A stretch of DNA of 64,000 nt from contig JAQBWV010000004.1 in NCBI GenBank assembly GCA_027624335.1, positions 1 to 64,000 on the forward strand. The letters run 5' to 3'. The position numbers and the translations under genes are program-made. How positions within the stretch are numbered: the stretch's first letter is position 1; every line of letters starts with the position of its first letter. Shown one piece after another: positions 52,705 through 60,500 of this stretch. This stretch comes from Planctomycetota bacterium (lineage in GTDB: Bacteria; Planctomycetota; Planctomycetia; Planctomycetales; Planctomycetaceae). A model generated the notes under the pieces. That model made no database searches. It saw only the letters and a program-made list of their open reading frames with translations, and had not been told where the DNA came from.

Positions 52705-55605
52705 TTAGTTCGTTCGACGCTCAAGTGTCGCGTTTGCAGGAACGCTGAGCGAATAGATCACCACTTCCTCGGCGGCTTTTCCAGCAGCCTCGTAATTCTC
52801 GCGGGCCTTCCGCACTGCCTGCCCCTGCGCGTTGTCGTCGGGTCGGTAACGATCGTGCAGCCGACCATGATTTTCTGAAAGCTCAGTCTCGCCCAACTCG
52901 TCGTGAACCTGCTGCAGGAGATAGTGCGCCGTCGCATTTTCACTGTCGACTTCGAGCGTGCGATGCAGCTCCGCGACGGCGGATCTCAGAAACTGTTCCT
53001 GCACTTGCTTCTGTTCTTCGTACCGGGCGACAGTTTCCGGCGTGTCAATTGCCGGATCTGGTTTCTTCGGAATTCGTGTCTGCCTGGCTCGGTCGAACAA
53101 CAGCGACGCCAGTTGATTCCTCACGACATAATCGAGACTGAAATCGAATCCCCGGCGCGCGGTTTCCTGAGTCCGCATTTCCAACGCGGCACGCAAGCCG
53201 TCCTCTGCCTCAGCAAGTCGGTTCTGTTGCCGATTCAGTACGCCTCCCAGCCAAGCGATCGTCCATGGCGGAGCGGGAGGGTCTTCGTGACTGGCCGCGC
53301 GTCCGACCGCCAGAATCGCCTCGTCGATGCTACCTTCTGCCAGCAGTGCTCGCGCGAGATTCAATGGGCCATCATACCGCCCCAGTGCTTCGACCTGTCG
53401 AAACGCGTCCGCCGCCAGACGAAGCTCACCCTTCCCCTTGAGTAGTAAACCGATGCCGTAGTCATTCCAGCGTTGCCATTCCGGAATCTCTCGGTCCGCT
53501 ACCGCTGGAACGTCCCCCGTCGCCAGGCCTTCAATCGGAAAGACGATCCGGTCGGAGGCCAGAACGGTCACCGGCAATGGGTTTCCGTAGGGTTGGTCAG
53601 GAGTGAAATCCCGCAGGGGAAGATCGCCCGACTTGCGGCGTCCGGCGATGAAGTTCTCGACGTACTCCCGATCGAACTTCCTGTAGAGCAGTCTCAGCTC
53701 GACGGTGACTGGTTCGTCCAGATCGTCGGGCAGAATGAGTTCGTAATGCACTGTTTGCCCCGCTCCTGGCGGGATCTGATGGTTATAGAGCGGCGTGAAG
53801 ATGTCCTGCGCGTTGCGGCGGTTGATCCGATTTCCGTTCTTATCCAGAACGAAAGCGTTAACTCGGTGAGCCTGGGGATCAACTTCGCCGGTCGCGTCGA
53901 TCGTTCCACTGTGGCCGATAATCCGTGCGCCACTTGAAACGCTGAGCTGCAACCACAGCTCGTTCGAATCGGAAGTTCCCTGCGTCAGATGATGTCCCAG
54001 CTTCAGGGTGCGAATCACGGTTTCCAGCAACATCGATGTACCAGGTTTCAGCGTCGGAATGATCGGTCGCAATGGCGCGGTCAATTCGCCATCGATCCTG
54101 GCGCCTGCGCGCAGGCCGAAGATGTCAACGCGGCAGCTGCCTTCGAGAATCTTCTGCTGACGTGTGACCGCGTCCGCATGCCCGTTCCACCACGGAACGG
54201 CGGTATTACCTCCGGGAAACAGGTGGTCGTGAACTTTCAGCGTTCCCGAGTCGTCCAGGATCTTCGCGCCGAAGTCGTTCGATTCTCGAGGTGGCATGTG
54301 GCAGCCGTTGCAGTCTTCCTGAGCGACGTCCGGGTAGTAAAAGCTGCGGATGCCGTGCCCGGAAACTCCGCTGAGCAGATACGAATCGTAGTGATTCTGC
54401 CCTCGCAGGAACTCCTTGTAATGGTTCAGTTCGTAAGGCAGGCTGACTTTATGACAGACCGAGCAGAATTCAGCCTCCGAGTGGAAATCCTTGAGGAACG
54501 TCTTCTTGTGGAATGCCGGCTTTGCCTTCACGAGTTGCTCATTCACCCACTGCAGAACAGGGCTGTCGCTCGAAGCGAACGGGTAATGCAGCGGCTCCTC
54601 GATTGTGTAGTCGCCGTTACCTTTATTCGAATTGACGTTCGTTATCGCATGGCAAACGGTGCAGGTGATCCCCGCATGTGCCGTCGGATCCTGGACGTCA
54701 TCGAAGCCCGGATTGTCAAACGCTCCACTGAAAAACGGCACCGGATCATGACAGCCGGCGCACCACCGTGATGCCTGTACGTTGCCGTCGCGAGCCATCA
54801 GAACGTCGCGAGTCTCTCGCACCGAAGTCAGATAGGCCGGATTGTTGAACGAACTTTTTCGGTGGGCGCTCTTCTGCCAGTCGCTGTGAACGTCCGCGTG
54901 ACAACGTCGGCAATACTCGTCGTTGGACAGGGCGTCGGCAGAGATGAAATTTCCGGTCGCCGTCCTCGCCAGAGACGGTTGGAAATATTTGTCACCGCTG
55001 GCGGGGCCTTTCACGTTCCAGCTGCGAGGATCGGTCGAGTGCAGACCCACCATTGCAACGACCGTCGCTGCCACAACACCACCGTAGGCCAGACCAACCT
55101 TCCAGCGAATTTTCGGCCCGACCAGCCGATGCAGCCAGTAGAGCCACGCTCCAACAATCGGCGTTCCCACGTGCAGCCAGTACACCACCGACCGTGCCGA
55201 TGGATTCTTCAGGTCGAATACACCCGACACTCGAACCAGCAGCAGCCCGGTGACGAGCACCGCCAGGCACACGGCAAACAGCGCGTACCCGACTCGAACT
55301 GCCCGCCGATTTCTGCGTCTCCAGGTGTTCCTCATATGGGTGATGCCGAACACGACGAACGGCACGACAATCAGCAGCCCGAACACCAGATGCCCAAGAA
55401 ACATCAGAAAGTAAAAATAGTTCTGGTACGTCTCCCCCGTGAACCATTCCAGCGCCGTCACGCTGGCCAGGTATCCCGAGTTCGCACCCAGCAACGCCAG
55501 CAGGGCGAACACGACATACAGCAGGCGTCGCAGGCGAGGCCCGATTGCCTTGACCACTTTCGGAGCGGCTGGAGTCGTCTCTGCCTGCTGCTGCTGTTCG
55601 GGCAT
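52705..55605 (-). CDS. Membrane-anchored pentaheme cytochrome c with TPR-like tail
   Basis: The 966-residue protein starts with about five membrane helices in the first ~190 residues. The helices include His residues (FLMFLGHLVFGLL, WLHVGTPIVGAWLYWLH) and recall b-type heme-binding membrane domains. Five CxxCH motifs follow: CRRCH, CAGCH, CTVCH, CSVCH and CNGCH, between about residues 230 and 435. A beta-rich domain and then a helical TPR-like tail from about residue 720 complete it. It may carry electrons between the membrane and periplasm; partners are unknown. The Rieske gene lies across a 267-nt divergent region. Confidence 0.9.
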   Translation of the reverse strand: MPEQQQQAETTPAAPKVVKAIGPRLRRLLYVVFALLALLGANSGYLASVTALEWFTGETYQNYFYFLMFLGHLVFGLLIVVPFVVFGITHMRNTWRRRNRRAVRVGYALFAVCLAVLVTGLLLVRVSGVFDLKNPSARSVVYWLHVGTPIVGAWLYWLHRLVGPKIRWKVGLAYGGVVAATVVAMVGLHSTDPRSWNVKGPASGDKYFQPSLARTATGNFISADALSNDEYCRRCHADVHSDWQKSAHRKSSFNNPAYLTSVRETRDVLMARDGNVQASRWCAGCHDPVPFFSGAFDNPGFDDVQDPTAHAGITCTVCHAITNVNSNKGNGDYTIEEPLHYPFASSDSPVLQWVNEQLVKAKPAFHKKTFLKDFHSEAEFCSVCHKVSLPYELNHYKEFLRGQNHYDSYLLSGVSGHGIRSFYYPDVAQEDCNGCHMPPRESNDFGAKILDDSGTLKVHDHLFPGGNTAVPWWNGHADAVTRQQKILEGSCRVDIFGLRAGARIDGELTAPLRPIIPTLKPGTSMLLETVIRTLKLGHHLTQGTSDSNELWLQLSVSSGARIIGHSGTIDATGEVDPQAHRVNAFVLDKNGNRINRRNAQDIFTPLYNHQIPPGAGQTVHYELILPDDLDEPVTVELRLLYRKFDREYVENFIAGRRKSGDLPLRDFTPDQPYGNPLPVTVLASDRIVFPIEGLATGDVPAVADREIPEWQRWNDYGIGLLLKGKGELRLAADAFRQVEALGRYDGPLNLARALLAEGSIDEAILAVGRAASHEDPPAPPWTIAWLGGVLNRQQNRLAEAEDGLRAALEMRTQETARRGFDFSLDYVVRNQLASLLFDRARQTRIPKKPDPAIDTPETVARYEEQKQVQEQFLRSAVAELHRTLEVDSENATAHYLLQQVHDELGETELSENHGRLHDRYRPDDNAQGQAVRKARENYEAAGKAAEEVVIYSLSVPANATLERRTN

Positions 55606-55872
55606 GATCGCTCACTTTTACTGTGCTGCGGAAAAAAACGCCGACCTGTCGTGCTGCGGCCATCCTGCCGGGACAGCGTCGCTGGTAGGATTCGTGACAA
55701 CGTCGGCAACATCGTATCGAACCCTGAGTTCACCACGAACAACTCCAGGCAATTGCCGCGGCAGAAACGTGGAGCCTGTTCCGTGGCAGCGTGATTTCTG
55801 TAACCTTCGGCGATCGTTCACTCGGGTGAGTGCCAGTCCGAAATCGCCACAGGCTACGCAGCAGGATATCTC

Positions 55873-56205
55873 ATGTCTGAGTCTGAAAAATATCGAGTCG
55901 CCTCGCTGCAGGAAATTCCGTCAGATACGGGTCTTGAAGTCACCGCCGGCGGACGGGTCATCGCTCTATTCAACGTCGATGGCCAGGTCCGAGCCATCGA
56001 CGGAATCTGTGCTCACGCCGGCGGCCCGATTGCCAAAGGGATCTTGAACGGCCAGATCATCACGTGCCCCTGGCACGGTTGGCAGTACGACGTCACGAAC
56101 GGTACCCATTGCCTCACCCCGGCAATCTGCCAGCAACCATTTGAGGTCACCGTCGAAGGCGAAGACGTCTTTGTTGAACTTTCCTCAATACCGGGTTCAA
56201 CCTAA
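55873..56205 (+). CDS. Small Rieske [2Fe-2S] ferredoxin-type protein
   Basis: The 110-residue protein is a single Rieske domain. The cluster ligands are in CAHAGGPIAKG and CPWHGWQYDV (CxH...CxxH). It resembles the soluble Rieske ferredoxins (NirD/BphF type). No signal peptide is present, so it works in the cytoplasm. It reads divergently from the pentaheme cytochrome and may share regulation; no oxygenase subunit is nearby. A G10 tract lies 44 bases downstream. Confidence 0.94.
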   Translation: MSESEKYRVASLQEIPSDTGLEVTAGGRVIALFNVDGQVRAIDGICAHAGGPIAKGILNGQIITCPWHGWQYDVTNGTHCLTPAICQQPFEVTVEGEDVFVELSSIPGST

Positions 56206-56539
56206 GCTCGACTTTTCCGTCACGGAGCGAGGGTCAGGGCGTAGAGCAGGGGGGGGGGCAAGAGTTTCTGGACGACTTCGCGGAATCCAATGGGTGCCAG
56301 TATTCAGCGAGCTCACAAATCACGACGCACGATACTCATCACGTCGCTGACGTCGCCGTCTGGTGGCCGGCTCACGTGGGTTCAACGTCGGTGCGATCTT
56401 GCTTCATCAGACATCTCCCCCGTCCCGCCCCTGAGCAATGTGCAAAACGCGACGTGCGGTCGACCGTGCATTCGTATTCAAGCCGGCGTGTCTTCGTTCT
56501 GATCTTTCACTCCTGGGTACACGCTGCGATCTCTGATGG
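56206..56539. other. Intergenic stretch with a G10 homopolymer
   Basis: About 330 bases between the convergent Rieske and esterase genes with no coding signal. Position 56249-56258 is ten consecutive G residues, a likely slippage and sequencing-error site. No terminator hairpin with a T tract was found. Confidence 0.45.
56249..56258. repeat. G10 homopolymer tract
   Basis: Ten consecutive G residues on the + strand in the non-coding gap after the Rieske gene. It is outside any recognised gene, so a phase-variation role is not supported. Confidence 0.9.
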
Positions 56540-57421
56540 TCACGGCCGCCGAGGCTGAAGTTTGCCGAGCCACTCCAGTGACTGTTTCTGCCAGGCGTCC
56601 CACATGGGGCCTTTGTAGCCGTTCAGGCCGTGGCCACCGGACGGCAGTTGCAGGTACTCTGTTGGGATGTTGTGAGCCTTCAGGGCATTGTGAAAGTCCT
56701 GGCTGTTGGCAGGGACGACGACCTTGTCATCCAGAGCGTGTGCAAGAAACGTCGGGCACGTTTCGGCGGTGACCTGTTTTTCGTTGCAAAACAGGTCGAT
56801 CAGTTCGTCGGACGGTTTGTCTCCGAGCAGGTTTCGTCGCGAACCGCCGTGAGTTGTTTTGTCCATCGTGACAACCGGGTAGACAAGGATGGCGAAGTCC
56901 GGCCGCGACGACTGACGAGTGATCGGATCTTCTGACTGAGCGACTCCCGAGTCAAAATGTGTCGCGGCTGTTGAAGCCAGATGCCCACCGGCAGAGAACC
57001 CGATGATGCCGATTCTCTTTGCATCGAGATTCCATTGTTTCGCGTTTCCGCGGGCCGTTCGGATTGCTCGTTGAGCATCCAGCAACGGTACGTACGATCG
57101 GCCCTTTGGCAGGCGATACTCAAGAACAAGACCCGTGATGCCGTGGCTGTTGAGCCACTTCGCGATGCCGTGTCCTTCTCCGCCGGTGACCAGTCCACCG
57201 TAACCGCCGCCGGGGCAAATCACGATCGCAGTGCCGTTTGGCTGTGCCGGGCGATGCAGCGTCAGGCGGACGTTGACATCCTCATTCGTTCCATCGCCAA
57301 TCGGGGCCTTGCCGTTCCACAGTGACAACGTCTCCGGCAGGTTCGGAGATTCAGCCGCGAAAGCAGAGATGCAAACCGTACATTGAAAAAGGATTGTGGC
57401 GAGAGTCAGCAGGTGACGCAT
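56540..57421 (-). CDS. Secreted alpha/beta-hydrolase (esterase/lipase-like)
   Basis: The 293-residue product has a signal peptide (LLTLATILFQCTVCISAFAAE). Hydrolase motifs: the oxyanion region ICPGGGYGGL, the nucleophile elbow GFSAGGHLAS (GxSxG), an Asp in HALDDKVVVP and a His in PSGGHGLNGYKG. All three catalytic residues have candidates. This is the BD-FAE/acetyl-xylan-esterase-like group, so deacylation of polysaccharide or small esters is plausible. The ATG at 57421 has GAGGA upstream; in-frame extension to 57514 enters the C-terminal region of the adjacent giant gene. It lies downstream of the giant surface-protein gene on the same strand. Confidence 0.9.
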   Translation of the reverse strand: MRHLLTLATILFQCTVCISAFAAESPNLPETLSLWNGKAPIGDGTNEDVNVRLTLHRPAQPNGTAIVICPGGGYGGLVTGGEGHGIAKWLNSHGITGLVLEYRLPKGRSYVPLLDAQRAIRTARGNAKQWNLDAKRIGIIGFSAGGHLASTAATHFDSGVAQSEDPITRQSSRPDFAILVYPVVTMDKTTHGGSRRNLLGDKPSDELIDLFCNEKQVTAETCPTFLAHALDDKVVVPANSQDFHNALKAHNIPTEYLQLPSGGHGLNGYKGPMWDAWQKQSLEWLGKLQPRRP

Positions 57422-57503
57422 GAGGATTCCTCGAAGAAGTGGAAATCGCGAAACAGAGAAGGCTGCAACGCATTCTATCGCGATCCACGTTTTACGAGCA
57501 GTC

Positions 57504-60500
57504 TCAGCCACCAATCAACTCAGAAGGATCCTGCCCCGTCAGGTAGTAGTACTCGATGAGTTCCGCCAGCGTGGTCGGCACTTCACGAGGCGGCAGGTCT
57601 CGCTGATCAGTCCCTGGAACAAGCGGTGCATTCGGATCGAGGACGACGACGACGACGACGTCCAGCGTGTTGCCGGCCGGATCGGAAATCGTAAATGTCA
57701 GTTCGATCGACTGAGTTCCGTCGTCGGCCGTAAGAATTGGACGCTCCGCCAGATCGTTGAACCGGCGGCGGAATGTCATATCACCGAAACTGTCGTCAAA
57801 GATTCGACCGTGTACAACGAAACCGTGCCTCAACCCCAGCGGGTTTACACGAAGTTCTTCGTCCGTCATGGTCAGTTGGAATTCAGGCGCAGTCACATCT
57901 CCAAAGATGAAGAACGTCCGCGTCTGACCATCGACGATTCGCGTGAGAAGATTCCAACCTTCCCGCAGATCAGCCGTCGCAGCGTCAATGACCAGCTTGC
58001 CGGTTCCGTCGATGTATCGAAGCTGGTAGCCCGCAAGCTGGTTGGTGAACTTCGCACTGCGAAGTTCCAGCGGCGTTTGATACTCGGCTCGCGAACCGAT
58101 CAGACCGCTGACTCGATCGACCTCGACAGCATCCTGTGGAGCGATCGTTCCTCCAGGCGCGATGCCGTACTGCGTCCAGAGTTCCGAATTCGTCTTGCCG
58201 ATCAATTCTGGCGGCATCCAGTCCGGAGCGGTCTCCGCCGGGAAAGGCACAAAACTGGCGGCCTGCTTGTGGTAGTAAACCTGGTGGTTGTTAAACAGGA
58301 CTGTGCCCAGCCGCACGATGTCCGGCGTGAAGTAGGTCTCGATGTCTCGATTCTTAACAGAGATTTCTCCGTCCATGAAGATGTCGAACTGTTGCCGATT
58401 TCGAAGTTGCGAGTCCGTCAGTGTGGCGAATTCCGGATCGCCCAGAATGTCAACTTCACGAAGAGAGTCGTGAGCAGTGCTGATTCGAATCGCCTGCACG
58501 GCTGCGAAGTAGCCGTTGCGAATGACCGTGGTGCGGTTAACCGGAACGTCGATGCCCACGCTCCAGCCCACGACATGCACGTTTTCGTAGGTCATCTGGT
58601 TGGTCACGTTGTTTCGACCAAGAGCCGTTCCGTTCGGCCGATCGACGTTGCCAATCAACGTGGCGTTTCGGACTGTCGTTCGCCCGGTGTACGGGTTGAA
58701 AATCCCGCGACCGACGTTCCACGCGGTGAAGTCGTCGATGTATGACTGCCCTGCGTTGGAGCTCGTCTGGTGAAACCAGGTTTCCAGACCGCTGCGACTT
58801 CCGAACGCGGTGTTTCCACTGACCTTTCTCAGCGGCACCATGCCCACCGGAATTTCGTCGCGTCCGGCCGCAAGACTCGGATCGGCCATGTTGACCGTCT
58901 TGAACTTTGCTTCGCTGGACGTTGTGAAGAAGTTGAAGGCCGAATCACGAGCACCTGTCGAGATATTGTCAACCACCTCGACGCCCGGCCCCTGCAGCCA
59001 GAATCCGTGACCACCGTGGCCAAAGTCAAAGATGTCTTTGCGATCTTCCAGTCCATCTCCGGAACCGCTGTTCGCAATCGACAGGTTCCCGACGAACGAG
59101 CCGATCTCGTCACCGAACTCCGTAAAGAACGACGAACCGACCACATTAAAGGCGACGTTGTGCGTGAAATTCACATAGCTCTGATGATTGACGAACCCCA
59201 AACCAGGACTGTCGACAACGACACTGCCGGAGACTTCGCCTGGGTTGTCCGCGTAGGTTGCCCCTGCACGGTGGAAGTGGACGGCGTAGCGACCTCGCTG
59301 GTTCAGGCCGGGCACTAGTTCGTCGTTGTCGTTCAGGACGGCGTCGTTGGCCGGATTGCGTTTGTCAGTTCGCCCAAGTCCGTAGAAGCCGACGTTTTTG
59401 ACTTCGGCTCGCTGATTATGCATGAACATGACGTGCCCGCGTCGCTGTGTAATCGAGGGATTCTCCGACATAACTACGACGTTGCGGTTCATGTTTGAAA
59501 CATAAACACTGAGTTCCTGGCCTGCAGGCGTGAGATGGCTGTACGCCAGAGCCTGAATGCCAGGCATGTCTGAGTCAGCATCGATGATTACGACATTGCC
59601 ATCGATAGAGACGATCTCCAGCTCCTCGTCCTGAGTGTTCTGAGGATTCGAACTGGTTCCTGTCAGCACCAGTCGGTTGCCGGCTTCCCAGTTGACCGGG
59701 ATCGCATCGAGCACGAGTTGCGTGTCACCTCGCCGCGGATCGGTCGCGAGCGAGACGTAGGGAGTCACTTCCTCGCCAAACATCTTCGTCGTGCCATGCG
59801 AGATGACTCCGCGGCTGATTTGAATCGGATCCCAATTGAGATCGATGTCGGCACCGTTGTCGGCGATGACGATTCTGGCAGCGACACCGTGTTCAACGGG
59901 ATTGTCTTCGGTTCCGATCTGAAGCAAACCGTTACCGTCAACAAACAACGTGTCAAGCAGCATCTGCGTGTCGTCGTCGGTGTCCCAGTTGAGGGTTCCA
60001 TCAACACGCACCCAGTTCATCGAGTCGTACTGGATGACGTCGAAGGTGACGGACGTGCCGGAAGAAATCAATACCTGAGCATCGTCGCCTGGAACAACTC
60101 CTCCACCCCAGATCGCCGCGTTGGACCATTCACCACTCGCGATGCTGACGAACGTTGCCGCTTCGTGCGGGACCAGCGCGAGCGCAGCCAGGTGCTCCGA
60201 CCGTTTGGCCGGATCATCGACATGCGGCACGTTTGGATGGTGCCCGGAAGTCTCGTCGACCGACGAGTCGCTATGTTCGTGCCCCGCTTCCGACATTGTG
60301 ACGGCTGCAGTCTCGGAAGTGGCTGTGTGTGCAAGCGTAGCTGCCGCTTCCGTCATCGGGCCGTGATCTTCGTCAGGTGCAAACATTGCCGTCGGCTGGC
60401 GATTCAAGCCAGCATGAACGGCATTTGGCAGTGCCAGCAACTGGTCCTGACTTAGTGTCGCACGCGCCGCGTCTGACATCTTCAGGAAGTACCACTGGTT

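Noticed and set aside
54862-55794. A 310-residue open frame on the + strand over the cytochrome gene
   Set aside because: It overlaps the heme-binding frame antisense, and its His/Arg/Gln-rich text is typical of a shadow frame.
57420-58745. A 441-residue open frame on the + strand over the C-terminal end of the giant protein gene
   Set aside because: It is antisense to a well-supported coding region with clear motifs, and its translation has no recognisable domain.
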